Positions 1-8,053 of a stretch of DNA of 64,000 nt are shown here, piece by piece (position 1 is the stretch's first letter; each line of letters begins with the position of its first letter). The notes under the pieces are model-generated. The model was not told the DNA's origin and did not search any database. It saw only the letters and a program-made list of their open reading frames with translations. The stretch covers positions 372,001 to 436,000 of the forward strand of contig CAYOJK010000001.1 in NCBI GenBank assembly GCA_964404285.1. The letters are read 5' to 3'. The stretch is from JBASEY01 sp964404285 (lineage in GTDB: Bacteria; CSSED10-310). The position numbers and the translations under genes are program-made.

Positions 1-137
1 CGTGGTTCACCAAATTCTTTTATCCGGTTTTTTCGGCGTTTATGATTCACTAAAAATAAAAGTATTAGAGCGGGGACAGTTAACCAGGATAGCTGCCAGA
101 TAGTTTTTGCAATTCCAACCAGACCCCATTCCATCAT
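1..137 (-). CDS. BatB-like VWA membrane protein, N-terminus only
   Basis: This gene is cut by the left edge of the window, so only about 45 codons are visible. They encode a short hydrophilic start, a transmembrane segment at about residues 15-31 and a basic stretch ending in KEFGEP. That layout is typical of the N-terminus of BatB/VWA proteins, where a membrane anchor precedes the von Willebrand factor A domain. The ATG at 137 overlaps the stop of the batA-like gene as ATGA, so the two are translationally coupled. The VWA domain itself is not visible. The identity rests on position in a MoxR-DUF58-BatA operon and on the anchor pattern, not on catalytic or metal-binding residues. Confidence 0.6.
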   Translation of the reverse strand, partial: MMEWGLVGIAKTIWQLSWLTVPALILLFLVNHKRRKNRIKEFGEP

Positions 138-1171
138 GGAATCCTCCGGAACAGAGTTAGCTTTAAAATGAGTTCTGCTGCAAATAGTAGGAAAGCTGGA
201 ATTAAAAACAGGTAAAACTGTTCTGAATAACGGACAAAGGTGTAGCTTTCTATCTTTGTCTTTTCCATTTTATCGATGATATCAAATATCGTTTCCAGGC
301 TGCTTTTATTTTCCGCCCTAAAATATTCCCCTTTGGTAATCGAGGCAATTTCGCGTAATGTTGCTTCATCCAGATCTGCTGGAATTTGGATGAATCTTCC
401 GGGATAACGGGGATGAGGAAAGGGTGCCATGCCTTGGCTGCCGATACCAATTGTATAGATACGAATATTTAATGCCTGAGCTGCTCGAGCAGCAGTAAGG
501 GGATCCATCCCGGTAAAAACATTGTTCACACCATCCGTCGCAAGGATGATCACTTTATTGTCTTTTATATCTTCATCTAAGGCAGGCAGGACAAGAGGAT
601 TTCTTTGTGATTCGGAGCGTATTCTCAATCGGTTGAGAGATGTTGCAATAGCTTTTCCGATTGCCGTTCGTTCCTCAACCATACCGATCTGGGCTTGATC
701 CAAGAATGTTGTCAACAGTTGGTGATCAAGTGTCAGAGGACAGGCTGTAAAAGCTTCGCCACCAAACAAAACCAGTCCAATCCGATCATGTTTACGTGCT
801 TCGATAAATGAAGCCATTACATTTTTGGCTACTTCTAACCGATTCAGCGGTTGAAAATCCAATGCTTTCATTGAGCCGGAAATATCCAGGGCAAGAATGA
901 TATCGATCCCCTCTGAATATACAATTTCTTTTATTTCACCGCTTTGCGGACGTGCAGCAGCCAATATCAGCAAGATAATCGCTGTTCCCCTCAAAATTCG
1001 TAAAACATAAAGGGGATAACTGGAAATTGCTCCTTTTATACCTATCAACGAATCTGTAACCGGATAAGCCCAATTGATCTGTTTATCTTTGGCAAATTTC
1101 CAGATAATCAAAATTACAGGAATAACCAATAAAAACAATAAAGCAAACGGATCAGCAAATCTAAATGTCAT
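134..1171 (-). CDS. batA: BatA-like VWA domain membrane protein
   Basis: A membrane-anchored von Willebrand factor A protein of the Bat (Bacteroides aerotolerance) type. It has transmembrane helices at about residues 8-24 and 58-73, a VWA domain with the MIDAS metal site DISGSM at 96-101, and a last membrane helix near 318-337. Such proteins are thought to act with MoxR-type AAA ATPases in envelope stress or complex maturation; the exact role is unsettled even in studied species. I chose the ATG at 1171, not the one at 1198, because it forms a 4-nt ATGA overlap with the upstream stop and places the first membrane helix at the true N-terminus. Downstream it overlaps the batB-like gene in the same way. 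Confidence 0.85.
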   Translation of the reverse strand: MTFRFADPFALLFLLVIPVILIIWKFAKDKQINWAYPVTDSLIGIKGAISSYPLYVLRILRGTAIILLILAAARPQSGEIKEIVYSEGIDIILALDISGSMKALDFQPLNRLEVAKNVMASFIEARKHDRIGLVLFGGEAFTACPLTLDHQLLTTFLDQAQIGMVEERTAIGKAIATSLNRLRIRSESQRNPLVLPALDEDIKDNKVIILATDGVNNVFTGMDPLTAARAAQALNIRIYTIGIGSQGMAPFPHPRYPGRFIQIPADLDEATLREIASITKGEYFRAENKSSLETIFDIIDKMEKTKIESYTFVRYSEQFYLFLIPAFLLFAAELILKLTLFRRIP

Positions 1172-2160
1172 ACTGTGGCCGCCTTGTCCGAATCCCATTC
1201 AGCATCGATATTCTCGGGGTCGATCACATCTCTTGTTCGATGAATAATTTTTTCTGTATCTACTAGAGCTTGACGACAGTGTTCATCTGTTGGCAAAAAT
1301 CGCGCAAATTTCACCATGTCAGCTAAATCGAGAATATATAGAATATCGGTCTGAGTTGTCGGCTCGATACCCAAGCTCCGCATATCAGCTCGAATTTCTC
1401 CAGTGGTATGTTCCGTAGCGTTAAACGCATATCGTCGAGCTATATATGTTTTTAATATTTCTATCAGACGTATGAAGTATTTCTTTATTTCTCTTTTGGC
1501 CAGATATTGATTTGCACGAAGCTCTTCCAGCGCTTCCAATGCTTCTTGATCAGCCGGCTTTAACGGTGCTTGACTGATTTGGTGTCTCAGTATTATTTTT
1601 CGTCTCTTCCATTGTCGAATCTGCCATATCGCTATACTGATCAACAAAATTATCAGTATTACACTAGTGATAACTCCAATTACAAAACGGCTTCTTGCAC
1701 TGACATCAACTGCCGATTTAGTGTCTCTAAGTGATATTTCATCTTGGTTCAGGATGGATTCAATAACGATATATTGTTTTTGTGTTAAGGAGCTATGCTT
1801 GGCGCCATCTTTTGAAACCCAAACCACTTCGATTGCCGGAATTTCAAATTCGCCTGTTTTATAAATACTGAGCGTTAATTCTAAAGTTTCACTGTGTCCA
1901 TTTACCGAATATTCTGGAGCCAGGATTTGATAGTTCAATAGCGTAAAAGGTGATACATCAACCGTGTCGCCAGGAAATAATACTCGCATATCATTTGAAG
2001 TTTCAGCATGAATATGCAGTGTTATTCGGTCTCCAATTCGGTAGCGTATTTTATCTGTTTGAGCAGTTGCCGTATATTCAAATGTCTGCGAAAGTGCCGA
2101 ATAGTCAAGAAGAATCAAAGTGAAGCACCACATTAAGATCCTGAAGATCCGACTTTTCAT
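1168..2160 (-). CDS. BatD-like membrane protein of the MoxR/Bat cluster
   Basis: This 330-residue protein has an N-terminal signal sequence (residues 1-24), an extracytoplasmic beta-rich region (about 25-150), one membrane helix (about 159-180) and a cytosolic helical tail rich in Arg, Lys and Glu. The layout matches the BatD/oxygen-tolerance proteins that sit between DUF58 and BatA genes, and the tail resembles the small DUF4381 proteins of other MoxR operons. I see no catalytic motif. Its ATG overlaps the DUF58 stop (ATGA, 2157-2160) and its stop overlaps the batA start, so the operon is tightly coupled. It probably bridges periplasmic clients and the cytosolic ATPase; that is inference. 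Confidence 0.65.
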   Translation of the reverse strand: MKSRIFRILMWCFTLILLDYSALSQTFEYTATAQTDKIRYRIGDRITLHIHAETSNDMRVLFPGDTVDVSPFTLLNYQILAPEYSVNGHSETLELTLSIYKTGEFEIPAIEVVWVSKDGAKHSSLTQKQYIVIESILNQDEISLRDTKSAVDVSARSRFVIGVITSVILIILLISIAIWQIRQWKRRKIILRHQISQAPLKPADQEALEALEELRANQYLAKREIKKYFIRLIEILKTYIARRYAFNATEHTTGEIRADMRSLGIEPTTQTDILYILDLADMVKFARFLPTDEHCRQALVDTEKIIHRTRDVIDPENIDAEWDSDKAATV

Positions 2161-3038
2161 GCTCTGATCCTCTTTGCTCTATTACGAAGAAAAAAATACA
2201 AATCAGATTCATAGGATTTATCTGTCGATACATACAAGGTATCAACTCTAGCGGATTTAAGCAGACGGTCACGTTCAGCCCGTTGTTCTGCTATTTTCCG
2301 CTGAAACTCCTCTCTGACCAAAGCTTTCGATGTATTGACCATGTAATCTTTATTAGATTCAGGATTTCGCAACATCGCCCATCCAATATTCGGAAGGCGT
2401 AGTTCTGCGGGGTCATCTACAACAACAGCAACCAGATCATGCCGTCGGGCAGTCAAGCGAAGGTTTTTAGCAAAATGTGTATCCAGGAAATCCGACACAA
2501 GAAAAACGACCGCACGCCGTTTTTGTATCCTATTCAAATAGTCCAGAACACTATCGATATCAGTTCGTGATGCTTTAGGACGAGTATATAGAATATCCCT
2601 GATTACTCGAAGAACATGCTGTGTTCCTTTTTGAGGAGGTATGAAAGACTCCACAATATCCGAAAACAAAATACAGCCAACTCGATCATTACTTTTGATT
2701 GCAGAAAAAGCCAATACTGCGGATAGCTCTGCTGCCAGCTCACTTTTTAACATTCTTGTTGTACCGAAGTTTTGTGAACCTGAAACGTCCACCAGGAAAA
2801 GAACAGTTAATTCTCTTTCCTCGACATACTGTTTGACAAATGGTTTTTGGTAGCGTGCTGTGACGTTCCAATCAATAGTGCGGATATCATCTCCAGGTGA
2901 GTATTCTCGTACTTCAGTGAATTCCATTCCCCGACCTCTAAAGGCACTCTGGTATTGACCAGCCATAACCTGGTTTACAATGCGATTGGTAGTTATTTGT
3001 ATCCGACGGATTTTTTTTGCTAATTCGCGCGTTATCAC
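2157..3038 (-). CDS. DUF58 domain protein (VWA-like)
   Basis: A 293-residue DUF58 protein, the usual partner of MoxR ATPases. The DUF58 signature lies at about residues 33-73 (FRGRGMEF, then EYSPGDDIRTIDWNVTAR) and is followed by a VWA-like fold with DVSGS at 84-88, which can bind a divalent metal. The start codon is GTG at 3038, three bases after the MoxR stop. It overlaps the next gene by 4 nt. In studied systems MoxR and DUF58/VWA proteins form chaperone-like modules that load metals or assemble complexes; the client here is unknown. Confidence 0.88.
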   Translation of the reverse strand: MITRELAKKIRRIQITTNRIVNQVMAGQYQSAFRGRGMEFTEVREYSPGDDIRTIDWNVTARYQKPFVKQYVEERELTVLFLVDVSGSQNFGTTRMLKSELAAELSAVLAFSAIKSNDRVGCILFSDIVESFIPPQKGTQHVLRVIRDILYTRPKASRTDIDSVLDYLNRIQKRRAVVFLVSDFLDTHFAKNLRLTARRHDLVAVVVDDPAELRLPNIGWAMLRNPESNKDYMVNTSKALVREEFQRKIAEQRAERDRLLKSARVDTLYVSTDKSYESDLYFFLRNRAKRIRA

Positions 3039-3041
3039 TGT

Positions 3042-4031
3042 TTACGGTACTTCAATCCGGTCAAAGACCATTCGAATGAGATCATCCGAGGTCAATTCTT
3101 CTGCCTCAGCTTCATAGCTCAATATAATTCGATGCCGAAGCACATCTGGACCGATAGTTTTGATATCATCTGGAGTTACATAACCTCTGCCACATTGAAA
3201 GGCATAGGCGCGAGCTGCTTGTATAAAAGCTATTGTTGCTCGGGGAGATGCGCCGTATTGAATTAAGCCTTTCATTTCATTTAGCCCAAATTCTTCAGGG
3301 TACCGTGTTGCGAATACCAGATTGACGACATAATTCCTTGCTCTTTCATCAACATGAATCTCCCCTGAAATTTTGCGAGCTTCCAGAATATCTGAAGGAT
3401 CGATGATCGGTTTGATATTGATGGGCTCCATTCCGGTCATTCTATCCAGAATTTGGCGTTCTTCCTCGCGATTGGGATAACCAATTTTCAATTTGAGCAT
3501 AAACCGGTCGACTTGTGCTTCCGGTAATGGATAGGTTCCTTCTTGCTCAATAGGATTTTGTGTAGCCAGAACCAGATAGGGATGTGGAAGTTTGTAGGTT
3601 TGATCACCAATGGTTATCTGCCGTTCCTGCATAGCCTCTAATAGAGCGCTTTGAACTTTTGCCGGTGCCCGGTTAATTTCATCGGCAAGAACAAGATTTG
3701 TGAATAACGGGCCTTTTTTAGGCTCAAAATCATTTTTTTGAGGATTAAACACAAGAGTTCCAGTAAGGTCTGCTGGAAGCAAATCAGGAGTAAATTGAAT
3801 TCGCTTGAAATCAAGGCGAATAGCATCAGACAACGTTTTAACGGCCAGCGTTTTTGCCAATCCCGGCACACCTTCTATTAAAATATGGCCATCAGCCAAT
3901 AGGCCCACCAAAAGACGTTCAAGCAAGTATGTTTGACCAACAATGACCTTGCTCAGCTCATCTTTTAATCCACTGACAAATGCTCCCGCCTGGCGCACAC
4001 GCTCATTCATTTGTTGCACATCTGCATACAT
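3042..4031 (-). CDS. MoxR family AAA+ ATPase
   Basis: A cytosolic AAA+ ATPase of the MoxR class, 329 residues, the usual family length. Walker A is GVPGLAKT at residues 54-61 and Walker B is LVLADEIN at 113-120, followed by the sensor region around TQNPIEQEGTYPLPEAQ. A C-terminal lid domain is present. MoxR proteins remodel VWA-domain partners, and the next four genes encode exactly such partners. It follows the peptidyl-prolyl isomerase gene after 26 bases, which suggests one operon for folding and envelope assembly. Confidence 0.93.
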   Translation of the reverse strand: MYADVQQMNERVRQAGAFVSGLKDELSKVIVGQTYLLERLLVGLLADGHILIEGVPGLAKTLAVKTLSDAIRLDFKRIQFTPDLLPADLTGTLVFNPQKNDFEPKKGPLFTNLVLADEINRAPAKVQSALLEAMQERQITIGDQTYKLPHPYLVLATQNPIEQEGTYPLPEAQVDRFMLKLKIGYPNREEERQILDRMTGMEPINIKPIIDPSDILEARKISGEIHVDERARNYVVNLVFATRYPEEFGLNEMKGLIQYGASPRATIAFIQAARAYAFQCGRGYVTPDDIKTIGPDVLRHRIILSYEAEAEELTSDDLIRMVFDRIEVP

Positions 4032-4057
4032 GAAAGTTAACCCCCCTAAAATACAAG

Positions 4058-5335
4058 CTATTTATCTAGAATTCTATCTTCAAATACCTTTATATTAAAA
4101 CGTTTATTCAACTCCTCAAACTTTTCTTCTTGATACTGTTCCAGTTTCTTTTCAATAAGATCCTGTCGGATTTTTTCTTCTACTTCCACAAAGGGCTTGA
4201 TCACAGAATCTTCTTTCTCGTCAACCCTAACAATATGCCAACCTTTTCTGGATTCGATCGGCAGAGATACATCGCCTTGCTTCAAAACAAATACCGCTTT
4301 TTCAAATTCGACATCCTGACCAACCCCTCGAATATAACCGCCTTTATATAAATATCCTAGGTTCCCATCCTGCTTTACTGTCTGAAGATCAATCGAGTAT
4401 TGTTGAACAAGCTCGGAAAAATCCTTTCCTTTCTTTAATTCTGAAAGTACGTTTTGGGCTTCTTTTTGAGTTTTTAACAGAATATGGCTGATCTTGCAGC
4501 GCTCACGTGCAGAAAAAGCATCCGGGTTCTGTTCATATTCTTTTCGAATTTCTTTAGCGGTAACCAACAATTGTTTCGCAATATCCTGCTTTACCAATTC
4601 GAATGGCTGATAACCTTCATTTTGAAAACGAATCAAGTTGACCAAATGCCAACCTTTTCGCGTTTCAAAAGGCTCTGATATTTCATCTGATTTCAAGCTA
4701 AAAACCATGTCAATAAAGGGTTTTGAACGCCCAATACCTCGGATAAAACTATTACTTGTCAAGACACCAAGATTTCCTTTGTTTTCCTTGGTTTCATCAA
4801 TTGAATAAATTTCTACTGCCTTTTCAAATGTGAGATTACCTTCATCAATCATCCTTTTCACATTTTCAGCAGCATCTTGACTATCCAATACAATTTGACG
4901 GGCCTCTGCCATGGCCTCAACTTTGAACATCTCGTCCTTATTTTGCTCATAATATTTCAACAAATCCGAATCAGACGGCATGGGACCAGGTGAAATATGA
5001 TCACTAAAATACTCATAAGCAAGAATTCTTTCACGCTGAGTTTCAAGTTGATACTGCACATCCTCTCTTTTTAAATATCCAGCTTCTTCAGCAGCTTTCA
5101 TCATTGCCTTTGATCGAACTATTCTCTCAAGTAATGATAATTGCCCCTCTTTTGTTTCAAATTTCGCTCTGGCAACTGACGGCACCTCCTGAATTTTTCT
5201 ATCCAGTTCAGATTGGCGAATCTGAATGTCACCGACAACAGCAATAACCGGATCTTCATTGTTTGCATGAACAATTCCGCTAATATTGAAACATACGACT
5301 GCGCTACAAATACTTAATATAGCAAGCCTTCTCAC
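4058..5335 (-). CDS. Periplasmic peptidyl-prolyl isomerase with two parvulin domains
   Basis: A 425-residue secreted foldase of the SurA/PpiC type. Residues 1-24 form a signal peptide ending near VHA-N. A SurA N-like helical region (about 25-130) is followed by two parvulin domains, at about 140-260 and 285-400. Both carry the same closing motif (ETRKGWHLV and ESRKGWHIV) and both have the YS-D...GNLG signature. The two domains are clearly similar, as in SurA. It heads the MoxR/Bat gene set and may fold outer-membrane or periplasmic clients of that system. SurA and PrsA-like PpiC are both possible names; the two-domain form favours a SurA-like role. Confidence 0.85.
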   Translation of the reverse strand: MRRLAILSICSAVVCFNISGIVHANNEDPVIAVVGDIQIRQSELDRKIQEVPSVARAKFETKEGQLSLLERIVRSKAMMKAAEEAGYLKREDVQYQLETQRERILAYEYFSDHISPGPMPSDSDLLKYYEQNKDEMFKVEAMAEARQIVLDSQDAAENVKRMIDEGNLTFEKAVEIYSIDETKENKGNLGVLTSNSFIRGIGRSKPFIDMVFSLKSDEISEPFETRKGWHLVNLIRFQNEGYQPFELVKQDIAKQLLVTAKEIRKEYEQNPDAFSARERCKISHILLKTQKEAQNVLSELKKGKDFSELVQQYSIDLQTVKQDGNLGYLYKGGYIRGVGQDVEFEKAVFVLKQGDVSLPIESRKGWHIVRVDEKEDSVIKPFVEVEEKIRQDLIEKKLEQYQEEKFEELNKRFNIKVFEDRILDK

Positions 5336-5500
5336 TATCCCAACTCCTTTCTTCCATAAACTTTCAACAAGCTAATATTCTGCCAAACACCTTGTATTAC
5401 TTACAATGCCGATAGATTACCAGCATGGGAATAAAACGAATTTGCTTGGGTTCAGGTTCCGAAAAAAACGGTCACACCATGTGGAATATATTGGAACATA

Positions 5501-5992
5501 TCAAGAGTTTTCATGTTTTGCCAAGGATTCACGAATAGAATGAGTGGCTTCTTTTTCTGAGATTCCCTTTGCAGCAGCGATTTCTGAGACCAATAACTGC
5601 ATGGCATTATCCATCATGCGTGATTCTTTAATGGCAAGATTTTTCTTTTGTTTAATCAGATACAGGTCGCGCAAGACTTCAGCGGTCATAAAAATTGAGC
5701 CGGACTTAAGTTTTTCCGAGTTATCTGTATATCTATGATGCCATTGTGAATAACGATTTTCAGAAGGATGGCTTAATATTTCTTTTACTTTTTGTATCTG
5801 GTCTTTATCAACAACTTTTCGTAGACCTATTTTGGCCTCATTTGCTGTTGGAACCATGATGGCCAAACCTTTTGAGACAATTTCCAAAATATAAAAATCT
5901 ACCTGTGCGCCATTAATCGATTTTTTTTCGATTCCTTGCACCTCGGCCAATCCTTGAGTTGGATAGATCAGCAGATCTCCAACTTTGAACAT
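5501..5992 (-). CDS. CarD family transcriptional regulator
   Basis: A CarD/CdnL-type protein of 163 residues. The N-terminal RNA-polymerase-interacting domain starts FKVGDLLIYPTQGLAEV, the usual opening of the family, and covers about residues 1-60. The rest is a helical DNA-binding domain. CarD proteins bind the RNA polymerase beta subunit and stabilise open promoter complexes at rRNA and other promoters. I start it at the ATG at 5992 because a strong GGGAGG ribosome site lies just upstream and the family begins at this Met. An upstream in-frame ATG at 6076 would fall inside the -35 box of the best promoter. The gene is monocistronic and divergent from the receiver gene at 6321. Confidence 0.9.
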   Translation of the reverse strand: MFKVGDLLIYPTQGLAEVQGIEKKSINGAQVDFYILEIVSKGLAIMVPTANEAKIGLRKVVDKDQIQKVKEILSHPSENRYSQWHHRYTDNSEKLKSGSIFMTAEVLRDLYLIKQKKNLAIKESRMMDNAMQLLVSEIAAAKGISEKEATHSIRESLAKHENS

Positions 5993-6048
5993 ACATACCT
6001 CCCGCTTTTCTTCAAAGGCGAATGGAACCTCTCTGAAAAGCATCTTAT

Positions 6049-6076
6049 ATTGTATCTTATTAAGTAAAATTATCAA
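6049..6076 (-). promoter_or_regulatory. Sigma-70-like promoter of the carD-type gene
   Basis: On the minus strand TTGATA (6071-6076) and TACAAT (6049-6054) are separated by 16 bases. The transcript would begin near 6041, giving a leader of about 50 nt before the ATG at 5992. The match to the sigma-70 consensus is good but no start site has been mapped. Confidence 0.5.
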
Positions 6077-6269
6077 GTATTTATTTACTTTACCTATGCC
6101 ACCTCATCACTCCAATATTGTAGAAAAAAAGTTTTTATCACTCATAAACTAATCATCACCTATTTTGTTGCTTGCTGGAAAAAATTGCAGAGCCTGATCA
6201 AAATTGCACGTTTTTCCTCGTTGGTTTTAGAAAATAACCTGTTTTTAATGTTTAAAGAAAAAAAAATGT

Positions 6270-6285
6270 GGGTACAAAATTTGCA
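6270..6285 (+). promoter_or_regulatory. Sigma-54 (RpoN) promoter candidate
   Basis: The sequence GGGTACAAAATTTGCA matches the -24/-12 consensus TGGCAC-N5-TTGCA at nine of eleven fixed positions, including the essential GG and GC with the required 10-base gap. The start would be near 6296, leaving about 25 nt of leader with an AAAGGGG ribosome site before the ATG at 6321. No enhancer site was identified. Confidence 0.5.
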
Positions 6286-6320
6286 GCTAGTAAAATTGAG
6301 AAAGGGGTGTCAATTCATCA

Positions 6321-7064
6321 ATGCCTTGTAATTTAAAATCTGGTAAAAATGAACGAATCCTTTTGGTAGACACTGAGCAATGTGTATTGGAGAGTTTGCA
6401 AGAGCTCCTTACCTTGGAAGGATACAATGTAGATATCGCCGATTCAGGGTCAGAGGGTATCCAAAAGCTAGAAAAGACTGCAGATAACGAAAACAAATAT
6501 GACCTGATAATCGCAGATCTTGTTATGCCCAAAATGAATGGATTACAAGTATTGGAAAAAGCTCACGAATTGGATCCTAATACCATCGTCATTCTGATGA
6601 CAGGGTATGCCACATTGGAATCAGCAGTTCAATCTATTCGTAAAGGCGCCTATGAATACCTTCTAAAGCCATTTTTGATTCCTGACTTGATAATAATTAT
6701 TGAAAGAGGACTCGAAAAAAGACGTCTATATCTTGAAAACAAGCGCCTAATAGTTAATTTAAAAGAAAAAAACACCGCCCTGGAACTTGCTTTAGCACAA
6801 TTGAAAACAGCACAGTCACAATTAATTCAAATAGCTCAGAAACAAGCTGTTAATGAAACAGTTGCCAACCTAAAACACGAAATAATTAACCCTCTTACAA
6901 CTATCCTTGCTAGAGTTCAATTGATTATGGAACAAAGCAATTCAGATGGCACCAACGAATTTTTTAAATATCTTAAAATCATTCAGGAACAAAGTGTGCG
7001 CATCTCAACGATTCTCTCAAGCCTTGACGAATCCTCGAAACATAGCTGCATTTTATTCGATTGA
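6321..7064 (+). CDS. Response regulator receiver fused to a lone histidine-kinase dimerisation helix
   Basis: A 247-residue signalling protein. Residues 11-128 are a complete receiver domain: acidic pocket D17, phospho-acceptor D66, T94 and K116, with the VMPKMNG loop. A coiled coil follows (about 130-180), then an H-box at 184-192 (LKHEIINPL, His186) like the HEINNPL of NtrB-type HisKA domains, and a second helix to about 235. The protein then ends: no N, G1 or G2 box of a kinase ATPase domain is present, and the next gene starts 19 bases later. It cannot phosphorylate itself. It may relay phosphate from D66 to H186 or dock to a separate ATPase. A sigma-54-like promoter precedes it. Confidence 0.85.
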   Translation: MPCNLKSGKNERILLVDTEQCVLESLQELLTLEGYNVDIADSGSEGIQKLEKTADNENKYDLIIADLVMPKMNGLQVLEKAHELDPNTIVILMTGYATLESAVQSIRKGAYEYLLKPFLIPDLIIIIERGLEKRRLYLENKRLIVNLKEKNTALELALAQLKTAQSQLIQIAQKQAVNETVANLKHEIINPLTTILARVQLIMEQSNSDGTNEFFKYLKIIQEQSVRISTILSSLDESSKHSCILFD

Positions 7065-7082
7065 ACAACCTGATAAAATAGG

Positions 7083-8042
7083 GTGATGAACAAAATAAAC
7101 CTCGGTATCAGTTCCTGCCTATTAGGAAACCAGGTCAGATACGATGGGCGACACAAATTAAACCAATATGTAACCACCGTTTTTAGTCCGTATTTTAATT
7201 TATTACCTGTATGTCCAGAAGTAGAATCCGGTTTTGGTATTCCGCGTGAACCCCTGATTTTAGAAGGTGATATCGACAATCCGAGTCTAATAACCGAAAT
7301 AACAAGACAAGATTTCACACAGCTTATGCTGAGCAGGTCAACCAGCCGGTGTGATCAATTGGCAACATCAGAATTGCGAGGTTTTATTTTTAAAACCAAA
7401 TCGCCTAGTTGTGGACTATCTGATGTCGCCGTTTTTAATCAAGCAGGAGATTCACGATTAGAAGGAAGAGGGCTTTTTGCCAACACTTTTATCAAACGGT
7501 TTCCAATATTACCGGTTATCGATGAGATTTCAATTGAAGACGAAAATGCTCGAGACGCTTTTATCGAACATGTTTTCGTTATCAATCGTTGGTTAGCTGA
7601 AAACTCTTCTGCATCCTCCTCCGGTTTAAAAAGACTTCATGCCACCCATTCATATCTGTTGATGAGTCATGACATTGAACACTATCAACAGTGCTGTCGA
7701 TTGATTGCGCTTATCGATTCACATCCATTTGATAGGATCGCAGATAAATACCTGGAAACCTTACTTAAAACTCTATCGATAAACAAAACTGTTAAGAAAA
7801 CCAAAGAGGTTTTAGTCAATATTTTAAATTGTTTTAATGGGTTATTGTCTGGCCGGCAAAACGATGAGTTGAAGGCATTGATCGTCCAATATAGCCAGCG
7901 AAAGATTTCAGTTGAAATACCTTTGAATAAACTTAGTCAGTATGCGAACCAGTTCAAGATTCAAGACCTGCAGGATCAAGTCTTCTTAAATCCGGACCCC
8001 GTTGAAATTTTATTGCGCGAATCAGCAAAGTCGATTAAATAA
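7083..8042 (+). CDS. DUF523 (TudS-like) plus DUF1722 protein
   Basis: A 319-residue two-domain protein. The N-terminal DUF523 domain (about 5-150) has the family cysteines C12 (SSCLLG), C44 (VCPE) and C110 (SPSCG). In the thiouracil desulfidase TudS three such cysteines hold a 4Fe-4S cluster that removes sulfur from thiolated bases. The C-terminal DUF1722 domain (about 180-305, YbgA-like) has no known activity. The start is GTG at 7083 or the adjoining ATG at 7086. It follows the receiver gene by 18 bases and probably shares its sigma-54-like promoter, which is an unexpected pairing. Desulfidase activity is inferred from family membership. Confidence 0.82.
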   Translation: MMNKINLGISSCLLGNQVRYDGRHKLNQYVTTVFSPYFNLLPVCPEVESGFGIPREPLILEGDIDNPSLITEITRQDFTQLMLSRSTSRCDQLATSELRGFIFKTKSPSCGLSDVAVFNQAGDSRLEGRGLFANTFIKRFPILPVIDEISIEDENARDAFIEHVFVINRWLAENSSASSSGLKRLHATHSYLLMSHDIEHYQQCCRLIALIDSHPFDRIADKYLETLLKTLSINKTVKKTKEVLVNILNCFNGLLSGRQNDELKALIVQYSQRKISVEIPLNKLSQYANQFKIQDLQDQVFLNPDPVEILLRESAKSIK

Positions 8043-8053
8043 GTATATGCTTG

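Larger units (their letters stand above)
5993..6320. other. Divergent intergenic region, 328 bases
   Basis: This AT-rich gap separates the carD-type gene (minus) and the receiver gene (plus). It holds the two promoter candidates listed separately, a sigma-70-like one at 6049-6076 and a sigma-54-like one at 6270-6285. I see no gene, RNA gene or strong terminator in the 190 bases between them. Confidence 0.6.

Noticed and set aside
5993..6076. Earlier start for the CarD-type gene
   Set aside because: The extra 28 residues are unlike the family, and the region holds the likely promoter.
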